A stretch of 64,000 bases of DNA from Antedon bifida (Eukaryota > Echinodermata > Crinoidea > Comatulida > Antedonidae), in contig OY727096.1 of NCBI GenBank assembly GCA_963402885.1, forward strand, positions 8,069,501 through 8,133,500. Direction: 5' to 3'. Position numbers and translations under genes: made by a program. This document shows, piece by piece, positions 26,929-41,900 of the stretch (positions are counted from its first letter, which is position 1; each line of letters opens with the position of its first letter). Under the pieces are notes generated by a model that saw nothing but the letters and a program-made list of their open reading frames with translations, was not told the DNA's origin and searched no databases.

Positions 26929-29900
26929 ATGACGTTAGGTCTGAAACAAATTGTTATCGCACTTTCTGTATTTTGGTTCGGATACTCTCAACTTGAAGAA
27001 GGTAAGAAAAAATAATAACATTAATTTCCATCATTTTACTATGAAATGAAATAACATATTCTTAAGTACGCCTATTATCTACAATACATCACAAGCCTAT
27101 TGAAATATTTATTTTTTATTTATACTGGGCGAACTCTTCAGTCAAAGAGAGCACAGTTGTGATCATTGGTTGTGATGTAGGCCTACTAGTACACCGGAAC
27201 CCCCTACACGTCTAGAAAGATGTACTCGGTTCTTTAAAGTGCATGTCCTAGATGTGTACACTGGACCTACGGTCTTTAGTCCTCCTTAAGGCTGGTTTCC
27301 TGTCGACGTAAGAACATCACTTTTGTTGCGACTACGTCGATTTGTCGTAAGAAATGCGGATTTTACAGGAAACCGATTACGATCGAAAATTTATAAAATC
27401 GACGCAACGTAAGAAAAATGGTAACGACAAACGATTTTACAGGAAACCGATGACCTAACAATTGTTGCGTTACGACGTTGTCTTCCGATTTTACAGGAAA
27501 CCGGGATTTTTTATCTTACGCTTGAATGAACGCACTTGCGTCACGTTTCTTACGTCTCTTACGAAAGTTGACTTGAAGTCAACTTTCGCAAGAGACGTAA
27601 GCGCAATCGTAACAAGCAACCAATGAGCGAAAAGAGTTATGACGTAATGTGTATGTCCTTATAGTGAAATAAAGCCGGACAATAACATTTGTATGTATTT
27701 ACTACTATAATTTTAGCCTAATCATGTTCTAATCAGGGAGTTTACAACTCATATCAAAATATAATACTCTTATTTATGGACGTGCAATAAACAATCAGCA
27801 TCGGTAGAAACGTCGCGAAAATGAACATTTGCAACAAGATAAGATATAGAAAGCCCCTTTGTAAGCAATATGATATTATTATGTAACTTTAACAAAAAAT
27901 TATTTGCTTGATTTTGTATAATTTATATTGTTTTGTTAAATTTATTCTTATTATAGGCCTGTAAATAATGGGTATCTTACTGCAGTAGTACTATCTCATG
28001 CTCGATTAGATATGCTTATAGGCCAATAGGCCAATGCCTAGTCTAGGGGCTAGGTAGGTCTAATAATAATAGGAATCTCGAAATGATTTGCCTTTTTTTT
28101 AATTTTGAAAACTATTTAAGGCTAGGCCTAGAGGGCCAGAATAATTAATTCATGTTGATTTATACAAATAATACATAGGCCTACTAGCCTAGGCTAGGGG
28201 CCTAGGCTAGTTTGATTATTTGGTCAAATCAATTCCTATTAGTACAGTATTAAGCCTAGCTTATCTACTGAAAATAACATGTTGGTGTGCTGCACTGACA
28301 CTGCTGCTGAGTAGCTACAGGTACAATAACATCAACATTTTGCGCGAAAAATGATAAAACCCGCTCTAAAAAGAAACACCAATCATAGATGTTGTTTCAA
28401 ATGCGTCATAAATCCGACCGACGTAAGAAAAAAATTTCAACTTTCGTAACAACACTAAAATCGACGTAAGCATACGACGTGTGTTTCACAGCCAAAATTT
28501 CAACTTTCGGGAGCAGCATAACTACAGATGTTTCTCTGCGGCCCGACACGATCTTGACTTAGGTCAACGACGTCAAGTTTTTCTCAACTTTCGTAAGAGA
28601 CGTAAGAAACGTATGAAACGCAAGAATCGTTGCAAAATTCGACTTCTTACGTCGACAGGAAACCAGCCTTTATCCGAAAATCGTCATACCACCATGGAGC
28701 GAGTGATCCCGAACACGAACCCTTGCCGATGTTATGGCTACGTAATTACGGTTCTAACACATCTCTATTTTTTAAAATGAATACGGATTCTTTTAGGAGG
28801 GCACATAATAACACATAAGTAAGGGGTACTTAAGTAAGGGGTACTTTGTTAAATAAGAGAGAGGGAGTTGGGGTTCCGATAATCGGTAATGATAAATGTT
28901 GTGCTCTGGTGATAAATTGCAAGACTATTGACACAATTAATAATTCTTATTTTCAGAGGAACGCGAGTGCCCAACCTTTTGGTTAACTAACGGAAACTTT
29001 TGCTATTTTATTCATCCAAATAGCAGCATTACTTTAGACTCTGACCTCGCAAGTTGGGACGATGCACGTTCGATTTGTAGATCGCAGCACTCTTCTAGAC
29101 TGATTTATTTTGACAGCGAGGAAGAACGATTGTAAGTTTTTGTAGCACCAACGCTTGTTTCAATGCCATTTTATTATCTAAAAAAATACCAAATTTCGAT
29201 TTCCTTACCCGAAATGTTGCTGAGTAGACCTTCCAGAATAACACCAAACAAATGCCATTTAGTTTTTAAAAATGGGTCAAATTGTGTCATTTGAAATTTA
29301 CTGATTATATCAGAATTTGCATCACATTGTAGGCCTAATCCTGTTAATACTAATATGTAATTCGATAGCTGGGTTGCAAAATTGGCGAGTCGGGGTTCCC
29401 CGTAATTCCCACAAGTCTCATGAGTTTTCCATTAAACGTCTAGATTCATCAATGAACAAATAGATCCCCCGTTTGCCAATGGTTACTTATGGATTGGGCT
29501 ACGCCAGTATACACCAACCGGGCCATATTTATGGGAGAATGATGTGACGTTGGCAGACGAAGATGCACAGTGGGAAGCTGGGCAGCCTGACAAGCGTGAC
29601 GGTAAGTTGTTACTTATATATTCCAGAAATATTTGCCGAGTTACAAAGGTATACAATACAACAAAGACGGATCCGGAGGGCTTGGGATGCATGTGCGCCA
29701 CTGTACTTGCTAATTCCCACAGGCTTAGTCTGCATACCCGGGGAGGTTGAGGTTGTTTCATGAGCTCAGTTATTGCTATCTTTGGTTAGTATGAACAAGG
29801 CAATCTAACAACAAGATGCTGTTATTCGGAGATCAAAGGGTTTATCTGTGGCTGCGACACAATAAGCTCCACGCCCCAATGTACTGTACAGTACAGTTGG

Positions 29901-32900
29901 TATATGTCGAAGCCAGACTTAAGATCAAAGTTCTGTTACGAGTTCCTATGTTGACCAGCTTAAAATGAATAACTAAGCATGAACCGGCGTTATATGTAGC
30001 TATAACAAAGAAAATTACATCGTCTAATCTAATATTTTGGTCTTAGTATAATTTTGTGAGATGTGGTAGGCCTACAGTATGCCACGTAAGGGACAGGATT
30101 AGACCTTTACATCGTTAATGAGGCTTAGTTATTTTTTTAAACTTAACTCTACCACAACAACGTTTCTGTCGATTATTTATTCTATTTATAATAATAATTT
30201 ATTTTATACTTGTATAATTGGTTTGACTAGATGCTAACAGTAATCACGTGTGTAACGTCACCATGGTGACAGTTCCGATGTTACGTTTCAATTTCCTTTA
30301 TGGCAGGTGATGAATTCTGTATAGATGTGTTGACTGGTGACACCAAGGCTACGGGTATATGGAGAGACAGGACATGCGCAGAGAGAAAGGGCTTTATTTG
30401 TAAATTTGAATTAGGTACAAATAATGGTGATTACCCTGATCATGCGCAGTAGCAATACGCGTGGTTTTCCAATTTATAATGACAAAATAATTTTGGCACA
30501 AAACGTTTATATTATACGTAGGCCTAGGACACCTGTTGGAAATCAGTGGCAAATACACAAACATGCAATTGTTTTCCCAAATACACCTTCTGTTAAATAG
30601 ACGGTGTAGTTAGGAGACCCATCCCCACCCCATACACAAAACAACTTGCCTCTAATAATCCGCCACTGATCGGGCCACCGACACTATAGGCCTACATCAA
30701 CATGGTAAACTGTTTTTATATTTGAATTAGTGTTTATGCAATTTATTTTAATTAACTCTGTGTTTCACAAATACTCGTCAATAGAATAGTGAAATCACAC
30801 TTAACTAACAATGCAATAGGCCTAATTATTAACATCACATAATCAGTGATACACACACATCAGCGTCTTTACGCATGCGTCAAATTGTATGTCTCTTTTT
30901 GTATATGTACAACATTTGTATTTGTTATCACATTTTGTTACTGTCTATGCTTAAATTGTATTTTTATATTTGTGAAGAAATGTTGTATTACTGAATTCAT
31001 CACCTTAACGAAACCCATGGCATTCATTCTAATTTATCGTTAGGAGTTGAAGTTATATTTCCGGAGGAACCGTCCGTGTCCTCCTCCTCAATCCCTGTGA
31101 CGTCATCATTTGATGCACTGATTACATACACATCTTTAGAGGCTTACAGCACTGTTGGTGAAACAGACACAACGCTGTTAACAGGTTTGAAATAGCAGAC
31201 CAGATTTTTTTTGGCAAAGCTATATAAATAAAACAATAAATAAACGGTATTCATTCGTAATCCGGGATGCATGCACAATCAATTGCGTTCTCCATTTGTA
31301 TAGCTTTCGCAAATCAAAAGAAATGCCAAGTATTTTAAGAAGCGAAATACAATTTAGAACTCACTTTTTAAAACCTTAGTTGTGGTTAATGTATTCATAA
31401 TAATTATGTATTGTAACGTTCATTACTAACATTATTGTATCACTGACGTCACTAACTTACTGCACTAACTCGTTCTTTAAAAGCCCCTTTCTGACAGAGG
31501 TAAATATCGGTATTTTCTAGACCTATTCGAAAATATCCGTCTGTATGAGAGGGGCATCACGTTGTTTGGAGAAACTATGAGATACAGTACCAGGGAAGAG
31601 TAAAAATTGTAATTTCACCCTTCCCTGGAGATACAAACATTTTTTTTATTTAGTTCATGTGTTTATTTTACCATTGCTTTAGAAACAGTAATAAACAATC
31701 ATACAACCGAACTTCTGACATCATCACTTCATGACGTCATACCTTCGTCAGATGTCATATCTTCGTCAGATGTCATATCTTCGTCAGATGTCATATCTTC
31801 GTCAGATGTCGTATCTTCGTCAGATGTCGTATCTTCGTCAGATGTCGTATCTTCGTCAGATGTAATATCTTCGTCAGATGTAATATCTTCGTCACAATTA
31901 ACGATTAAACTTTCATCTACAAACTTATTTGAACTGCAAACTTCGTATGTTTCAAGTTCTGCTACAAGTTCATCGCTAGCCGAACGTTTCGTTTCATCAA
32001 GTTTTATGGAATTAAGCCCATCGCCATCACCTGAGCTATCGAATATGATTCTGACATCTTCGATACTAAAAATTACATCATCAACTATTGACATCATCCC
32101 TGCTGAAGTGATGACATCATCAACGTTTTTGGTTTCTTCTTCTCAACTGTTTACGTCATCACCACAATACGTCAGCATATCTACTGTCACTACATCGTCA
32201 GTTTCCATTGTCAGTACACCATCTGTGTCTACTTACTGGCCTCCTCTACAAACAGTACTACAACATCCATCATTAAATGAGTCTAAAGGTAGGTTGAAGG
32301 GGATATTGAAAAAGTGCATTGATGAAGAGAGAATACGGGGCGCAAATAGCAGCACAGAAGTACATTTAGGGAGAATATGGGCCGTTTATAGCAGCACAGA
32401 TGTATAGATTTTGGAACATGGGGAGCCAATAGTAGCACACAAGTAGATTTTGATAAAAGGAATATGGGTGATGATGAAGGGAAAATAATATGGAGCGAAA
32501 ACTATTAAATTCTCTAAAATCTAAATCTTATACTGAACTCTATATTTTTTGTTTTATATATTTACGACAGAATGGTGCACACAAGAGGTGTTTAATGGCA
32601 TAACTTGGTATCCTACTTTACCTGGAGTTGTCGTTTCAATGCTGTGTCCCAATTCCACAGGTATGGCAAGTTGTGATATGTAAAAGCAAGGCCTAATATT
32701 TAGGTAGTAATCTAATATTTTATTATTATTAAAATCGCATATAACAGAGATCGTATCTCGTGGTCTCTCCAGAAAACTTCAAAACAACACTGCCATAAAA
32801 GAAAATTAAGAATTGAGGCTCTTGATATAAAAAGGCATGGGACTACAAGCAAATCGCTTTGTTTCCTTGTTATAGCTTGTTTGCATTTCTCAGCATTCAA

Positions 32901-35900
32901 ATCTAAAAGTTTGAATCAGATGTGCAGTTCAAATATATTTAAGTTATAGGCAAATTTAAAAAAAACTGCTTTCACTCAAAAAATATCTCTTGGTGTCAAA
33001 ACTAACACTCGTCACCCAAGAGGAATTGTTTACAGAGTAATATTTATATATTTCTAACATTTTTGTTTTTAGACTACCGATTTATGACTCGTTCTTGCGT
33101 TGCAGTTGAATCAACTGCAATTTGGATAGTCTCAAACTTTACAAGTTGTGAACCAAGCGTCATAACGGTAAAATTTATATATTTATCTTTATAAAATTCT
33201 TAAAAGTAAAAAATCTTGACATTATAATTATAATAATTGCTAATTCCATTTTTTGTTTACAGTGCATAGTCCAAACTTTAAATGGAATACTTTAGTAGTC
33301 TATCAAGTTTATTAATATGGGTTTACAGTAAATAATTATTAAAATCGTTGCATTGCAATATTGGAATCGTCACCCACATTTTGTTCCTATTCTCGGTTAC
33401 ATAAAAGCACATTACTGTCCTTTAGATACAACACGAAGCTATTGGTTTGTATATACATGAACATGTACAGTATTTTGGAAAATGTAGACACTTATCTAAA
33501 AATATATATATTTTTTCTATTTTTTTTATTTATTTTTTCTATTTTTTTTTCTATTTGTTTTTTTTTTTTATTTTATTTTTTTCTATTTATTTATTTTTTT
33601 ATTTATTTATTTTTTTTTATAGTTGTTTCATTGCAGGACCATATTGAAAAACAGAAATTTTGTGAATTTTCTGAATTATGTTATCCCGCCTAAATATGTT
33701 TTAAATAAAAAAAATAAAAAAATATATCCAGTCATAAATATTTAAATGTGTCCATAGGTTGATGCGCCATCTTGGCTTATCCTTTCAACGTACATCTGTG
33801 CAAGTATCACCGTATTTCTTCTACTTATTGCCGTTCTTGTACTAGTATCTTTAAGGTAATAACAATAACTCTTTTATGCATTACGTCATTCTGATAATTA
33901 ATCACGCATTTTGGTTTTCAGGTGTTTCTAAAAAACTTAAACAAAGACTTCAAACCACTCAAAATAAAGTTGCTAGGTTTATTTTAAATAAATATAATCA
34001 AGCACATATTGGTAAAGACGAATTGAACCAAATCGGTCAATTATATTTAGAGGATGAATTTGCCAACTCAAACTTAATCATGTTCATAAAATTTTTATGG
34101 AAAATCAGTACCTTATTTGACTGAAAAATTTAAAAGAGTTTCATCTAACCACCATTAAATGACTAGAAGTAGTGTCAATGGTTTTTCAGTTCATAAATCG
34201 GATATTCAAATATCTAAAACGTTTTATTATACAGGCATAAAGGCATGGAATAACCTACCTTATTCCATTCAGCAAATAGGAAAAATTTAATTTTAAGAAA
34301 AATGTTAAATCAAATTTCTGTTCAACCAAATAGCTATAAGTCAATCATAGTCTTTTAATTTAACTTTTATTATATTATTGTTTTTGTTATAATTAGGTGT
34401 TTAATGCTTACTTTGTAATTTTTATATTTTTTATTTAAATTATAAAAGCATCCCAATGGAAATAAGCTAATACGCTTTTTGGGCTATCCTGGAAAATCTT
34501 TTATAAATGTATTATTTGTAATGTATGTATTTTTTATGATGATTTTCAAATTCAAATCAAAACATAACGGATTTTAGCTAGCGCCATCACAGCTCGGACA
34601 TGAATATACAGTATACCATTTCGGGACGTATGATAAAATATTTTTGAAACTACCGTTTTATCTATAAATGGATTACGAAAACATTAATTCTCAGATATTT
34701 TGACACTTCAACAATGGTTGTGCGATGTTGTTTAGCACTTTCTATGATAGCAAGTGTGATCCTATTTGTTGTTACATTTGAAACAAGAAATCATTTTGTA
34801 AGTACAGTAGTTAATTACTACATCGTTAGCATAGCTGTCAGTTACACCCATCTGAACAAACGTCACCCCCACACAACAGCTACAATCACTGCCACCACAC
34901 AGGTTCAAGTCACTCCTCGACCATTGTTCTGGTGGTAGAATAAGTCTTCTCGGACAAGCACTTAAAACTGGAGGTCCAGTGTACACATCTGGCTCGTGTG
35001 CACTTTAACGAAGCCAGTACTTCTTTCGGAAGAGTAGGGGTTACCTCGGTCTATTGGTCCCTTCAGCCTCTGTCGTTGTGGACAGCAGACGACCGAGCAC
35101 CGTTTGGTGGAAGCACTCGACAAGGGACCCATAGGGGAGTATAAAGTTGTGGTATGTGTTGTCCACACATGTGCGCAATTCAGCCCAGTAGGCAGGTCAC
35201 AGGTTATTCTCCCATTTACATTACATTTACATAACCCCTATCAACACTCCCACTATCACAACACACACCATTGGTACCTTCATCCCACCCAAGTAATATT
35301 TCTAATTTAATTGTTAGACGATTTGCCGTCTGGCTGTTGTTGGCTTCCACTACTGGGTTATAGCTCAGTTTCTTTGGTTGTTTTTGGAATCAGTACGATT
35401 GTATATTGGAGCAACGTCACGCAAGAACGCTGTTCGCACATGGGTCTATCACATCACTGGATGGGGTAAGACCAAATTAAACATATTTTTCATATAGATA
35501 AATATATGATGGTTTCAGTTGGTGTATATAAATGTTTGCCTTCTATTCCGTTTTGATTAATGTTAACATTCAGCCAATGAAAACAATTGTTTGTTCAGAG
35601 AGCTTCAGATATAAAATGTAGGCTATTTCTGAGTAAAATGTAAACCCTTTTAACAACATTTGTAATAAAACCATTTTACGTTCCAACAGTTGCGAAGCAG
35701 AACATCTTGAAATAGAAATGTTAATCCTTGAACTAACCATTACAAACACTATAGTGCGGAATTATAACTTTCTTATGATCCATAATTAAGCATAGTGATA
35801 TTTTAATTACTAACTAAAAAAAAGAATATAAGTGTATTTAGTTATTTTACATCCTAGTTTCATTTGCGATGTGATAGCGGACAACAAATCTAGGCTACAT

Positions 35901-38900
35901 GAACTCTCTTTAAACTTTGCGATCACATAGGCCTCCCACAGAATTTTAGTAACAGTTACTGTTTTGAATACGTGCTTAACTTAATATTTCTTTTTATTAG
36001 TGTTGCCGTTCGTGTTTGTATTTATATGTGCTGTGATATATTTTGAAGAATACGATGAATTATTACAGTAAGTTAAATAATTTAGAAAGTAGGATTAATA
36101 AGGAGCTTTGCTTCTCATAGCTTGCATGTCATATGTGTTTAGCGCATGTTAAACAAATATAAGCGTTGCTTTTCGATTTGACGTACTGTTATATAACTTT
36201 ATTCACAATCTCAGATTAAAAGTATACATAAATAATTATAGTTTTCTGAATATGAAATACAAAGTACATAAAAAAGTATTTAAAGTTGTGAATGGGGTTA
36301 GGCCTAAGCTGTAAGCAAAAACTTTAGATTCTGGAAATATAACTGTTAGGCCTATATTCAATCATGAGTAACACTTTCATCCGATTATTATTATTCACCT
36401 GTCACTAAATAGAGCCTAACTGACCATCGCAAGTCATTTATAAACGAGCCTGGCTGTATTGGATACAGATATTGTATATTTTTATAGTGATATCTGCAGA
36501 ATTGGGAATAGGCCTACTCTGCGGATTTGTTTAGCGACAATAATAATTGCTTACATTACCATTTTATGGCAGGCGTACGCGTGTGGCCTTCATTTTAGAG
36601 ATGCCCGTGTTTTAGCCCTGAATAATAAAGGAAGCTAATTACTAGTATGCATATATTTTTAAAGGTGTTTTAGAAAATGGTACATATTTCTGTGTTTCCT
36701 GATACCAATCGTTGTGATTACAATCGTGAGTATGACGTGATTTCTGGGGAAAATATATCTTTAAGCTTAACTTAATTTAAAAAATACCAAATTGCTTATA
36801 ACCTCTTGAAAATTAATATTATTTTGCATGGCGAGAGACTCGAAAGTCACACACAGTTTCCAAAGACTGTTGTAGAGAATACAACATTCATTCGTTGGAT
36901 ACATTCAGAACACTATCTTTCCGAAGCACAATGGCGTACAACAAACTTTCAACCTGACTTTACTTCATCGTTATGTATTATAAAGATGTATTTGTATTGT
37001 ATTTTATAGGTGCTTCTTCTCTTCTTGTTGTTTTCTACGGCCCAAGAAGCTGCATTTTTAAATCGTTCGTATAGCCGATCAGATATCAATAAACCAAACT
37101 ACAAAAGATGTATAGGGTAAGGTCAGCTAATATTATTGTTTACTTCCAGTGATATCTAATAAATAATCTACAAATAAAACTACACTGCAAAATAGTGTCA
37201 TCTTAAACATGTATGTTGTACTAAATACATTCTAAACATGTAGTCTGTATTCAACTCAACACATCAGTGACGTGTTGATTGTTAAACATGTGGAGCAATA
37301 TAAAGACACGTTTAGGTTTTAAACGCGTTTAATTTGCAATGTGTGGAGCTTTTTTTCGCCACAGTTAAATCATATGCACGCAACGCTAAACACGTACCTA
37401 AACATGTTGACTGCTAAACGAATGGAGGAAAACAACATGTAGCTAAGCACGTTTAGGTTTTAAACACGCTAAACACGTAAACTACGTGTTTAAAAGATAA
37501 ATGTGTGGAAAAAGTGGGTACAAAATAGATGTTTAAGATCTAAACACTATTTTTACAGTTGACTAATTGTTGAAGAGGGCATTTTTAGTTAGGGAAGAGT
37601 TCTTTCCTGATCTTTCTCTGGCAAACAAAGCTACAGTTTTATTTATTGCTTTTGGTTTTTGTATCATTTAAGGAAAGAGCTACGAGGAACTATGCTTTTG
37701 TTTGTTTTACTAACTTCTTGTTGGATTACGTCAGTTGTTTCAATTAGACTTGAGAGTAAACGGTTACAGCAAGTATTTGCGATTCTAATGCTTCTTGAGG
37801 TAAAATCACACAATAATTGTAGGCCTACAATGTTCGGCTGGTCTTTCGATTCTCTATACTGCTGACGTATTTCATCATATGAAATGTTATGTCCAGTATC
37901 ATTAATTCTATAATACAATGTTACAGTGCGTATCACATGACACGTGTACTAGATTAGACTTCTGGCCTATGATGCATGCGTCACATGTGATTCATTATGA
38001 TACTGTATTAAAGGACTTGACCGGGCTAATTATAGATACAGTAGAGAGAATTTAATGTTTACGATAATGAAATATAAAATATAGCACTTTCATTTTGGTA
38101 ATAATAAAAGTAATTTTACGATACACTATAAGCATTGCAATGGAGATACATCGTATGCCCAATGCTTTATTTTGGACTTGATAACAGAATGTAAATAATG
38201 ATGTATTATTTATTAATTAATAATAATTATGAATACAAAATCGTTTTATTTTATTAGGGAATAGCATTTGTTTTAATATATATTGTGTTCAACGAAGCAG
38301 TGAGGGAGGCTTTACGGCCTCAGGCAAACCAGCCCACAGTAATTGAAATGAAGGTACAGTAAATATTCTAGTTATCCAGTATATCATGAAGGTCAGGCTA
38401 GGGTTGGGTGGGGAAGAATCTTAGTACCCACGCCCCAGCCCGCAACTCTATTAGTGCATAGTGGTTCTCAACGATACTACACTCGCTATCTTAATGCAAT
38501 AAGTAAATGATACAGAGGCTATAATATATTCAAATACCAATGGTAGGACCAAATACAGAAAAATGATAAAATACCGTTCTGTTTATTAAACATAGAGTAA
38601 TATATAGTGTTCTCATCTAGAATATAAATTGACGTAAATAATAGTACAGTAATAGTAACTTACCGGCAGGAATCCATGTATGTATGTACGTATTTAAGGA
38701 CGCCATTACTAAAATCCATCCGTTTAAATGCAATTACGTAATACAGTGTAGTACGTAATACAGTGTAGTACCTTTACATACAAGTACGCCGGGCACATTC
38801 CATTAAAATGTTAAGCCTGTAGTGTCATGATTTACAGGTCCATAATACCGCCTAAAAGTGTAATCGAAAATAGCTTTTCTTCTGTAGCATAGAAATGTCC

Positions 38901-41900
38901 CGAATCTACATTCAATCCTGAAAAGTCTCGTCACTCTCATCTCAAACGCGTAGTAGAGCATGGAAGAATATGGATCTCATTCCTAGGTGGCGGCGTATGA
39001 CGTCAGAGCCCGGAATGTACGTTTCACCGGCTGTAATACAAAATCTGATGACCAATCAAAAAAAATAAATAAATCTTAAATTAAATTCCTAAAAATATTA
39101 ATCTTCTTGGCTATTTATCATCGAAGCATAGTGATCTTTTATTTTTATATCCATCAATGTTTGAATTTTACATAATCTCTTTCTAATTTTATTTCCAACA
39201 TTAAAAACTATAAATAATTTTCATTTCTTTTAGTGTGAATCACGGACCAATCGTCTTGGCACAAATCACTTTCTACCTATTACTACCATGACGTCAGCTC
39301 AGAGGCGTGGTCCAACGGCTTCATCTATGGGACGTCGACTTAGTCATAGCGATACTTTTCGGTCCGCAACATTCTGTTCACACAACAAAATCGGGGTAAA
39401 TTTATTCATAAAAAATTGTGTATATTATCATAGAGATATTATATAATATCTCTATGATATTATCAAACAAACTACATTCATCTTGATGGTTTAAAATTTA
39501 TAAACTTTTATATACGCAGCTAAACTTCCGTAGAAATTCCTTCGGTTCATCCACTATATGCACAGGTGACTCTTCAAACACGTCGACCGGCGTAACGACA
39601 TGTGATGATACCGCTGATAGCGCATGCTATCGACGCGGAGGAAGCATGCGCTCACGACGGACCAACAGTGGCAACTTCACGAGGTCAGAGAAAGTAGGCA
39701 AGCTACGAGGTGAGCGAAGTAAAGTTCATCCCCGTAAACAGAAGTCACGCAACACAGTGTTAGAACACAAGGTGAGTGTATCTTATCACATTTCCTTATA
39801 TTTTGGTAACAATTTTGCAAAAATTTAAAAAAAATTTTAAGTAAGCATGCATACATTATTGGGAGGATCTAAGAAGTTTTGCAAATGTTTCAGATTTTGC
39901 AACATGTTCGAGTTGAAGAAACGTCATCACATAGAAAAAGAAATAGCAGACGAAATAAAAAGAGATGTCAAATTTCGAGTGACACCAGTTCTTCGAGTTT
40001 TACCAACAGCTCGACTCAGAGTACACGAACGGTGTCTACTAACCTAAAGGTGGGTCAGAATGATTTCGAAAGCCCAATTTTCAAGTAAAACGAAAACTGC
40101 TGTAGAATTATATAAATGCTCTACGCGATCGGATTTTTGTGTAAAGTAAATTGGAATCTTGGACTATTTGCAGGTGCCTACGCGGAGGGTCCTAAAAATA
40201 TAGTTCTTGACGATCAAATGTCCTTACAATTTTCAAGCTAAATCATAAATAGTATAATTTACAGTATTATGATATTATAAAATTTACGTAACGAGTAAAA
40301 TTCGGTAGTAAAGTAAATTCTAGAATGTTTACTCAACGGTATAGAAGGTTGATACATACTCTCGGTACTGATTTTAACCACATTGTAACCCTGTTTACTA
40401 AACAGTTAGATAATTAGTTATTTACGATAACGAATTTAGGTTAAATAAGGTGTTTTTTTTCAAATGTGGTTGGTGACGCTGAAACAAACCCGCACACAAT
40501 AATACGAGGATGTTCGTATCGCTCCGTTTACAATAATTGTTTTTAACTAGATGGTACGTGAGCGAAGGATGATGGTTCTCGAATACACAGTAATTTCAGC
40601 GTAAAAAAACTGGCGATTTCAAAATGTACGTATAACCGCAGGACTATAATACATTGTCGTTTAGGCCTACAGAAACGAATAATTAGACACGATGATTTAT
40701 GTATAGTGATAGTCAACTAAAATTAGCACCCTGGGAATTACTTCCGAAAGAGAAACTTTTCACAAAATGAGTCAAATTTTTTATTTGGACTCATTTAAAC
40801 AAACCCAATTTGTATTTTGTAGGCCCCTATATAACATTAGGGTTGATCAGGGATGGAGAAGAGGATGGGTAGAAGGAGGAACAATTTTTTAATATATTTT
40901 TAACTACTCAGTAACGAAATATTTTTTCATGTTTTATAGGTCTATAAATAATATACCACTAATTACAGTAAAATATTTGCGATTTAATACTTTGTTAAAA
41001 CAGTCACTGTTATAGTCGATTGAAATAGTAAAGTACAAGTAACGATACACCACTACGACGTTTATATTTTAGTAATTATTAATTAATACAAACGTTTAGA
41101 AGCAACTGTCTGTAATAAAGTTTATTTGTATACGGTATGTGTTTATAATCTAACAATAGGCCATCCCAAACTCAGTTGCTTTAATGTTTAAATGTTAATT
41201 CATGTAAAAAATATATTTAAAAAATCACGTGCGTCGGCCGGGAATCGAACCCGGGACAATTGCTTGGAAGGCAACTATGTTAACCACTACACCACCGACG
41301 CCACATAATGTGGAAGTAGAAAAGCTAATATTCATACTTGTTTGAACACGTGGCAGAAGCGAGCGTACCATCAGCGTGCCCACAGATTCTCGAATACCCA
41401 GTAATTTCAGCGTAAAAAAACTGGCGATTTCAAATGTACGTACTGCAGGACTATAATACATTGTCGTTTAGGCCTACAGAAACGAATAATTAGACACGAT
41501 GATTTATGTAGTCAACTAAAATTAGCACCCTGGGAATTACTTCCGAAAGAGAAACTTTTCACAAAATGAGTCCAAATTTTTTATTTGGACTCATTTAAAC
41601 AAACCCAAATTGTATTTTGTAGGCATATAAAGAGGATGGGTACAAGGAGGAACAATTTTTAAATATATTTTTATCTACTCAGTAACGAAATATTTTTCAT
41701 GTTTTATAGGCCTATAAATAATATACCACTAAATACAGTAAAATATTTGCGATTTAATACTTTGTTAAAACAGTCACTGTCATAGTCGATTAAAATAGTA
41801 AAGTAGGCCTACATGTAACGATACATCACTACGACGTTTATATTTTGTTGTAATTATTAATTAATACAAACGTTTAGAAGCAACTGTCTGTAATAAAGTT

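Noticed and set aside
31729..32097. Minus-strand frame of DEDTTS repeats
   Set aside because: Antisense shadow of the SSDVIS repeats in GPCR exon 6.
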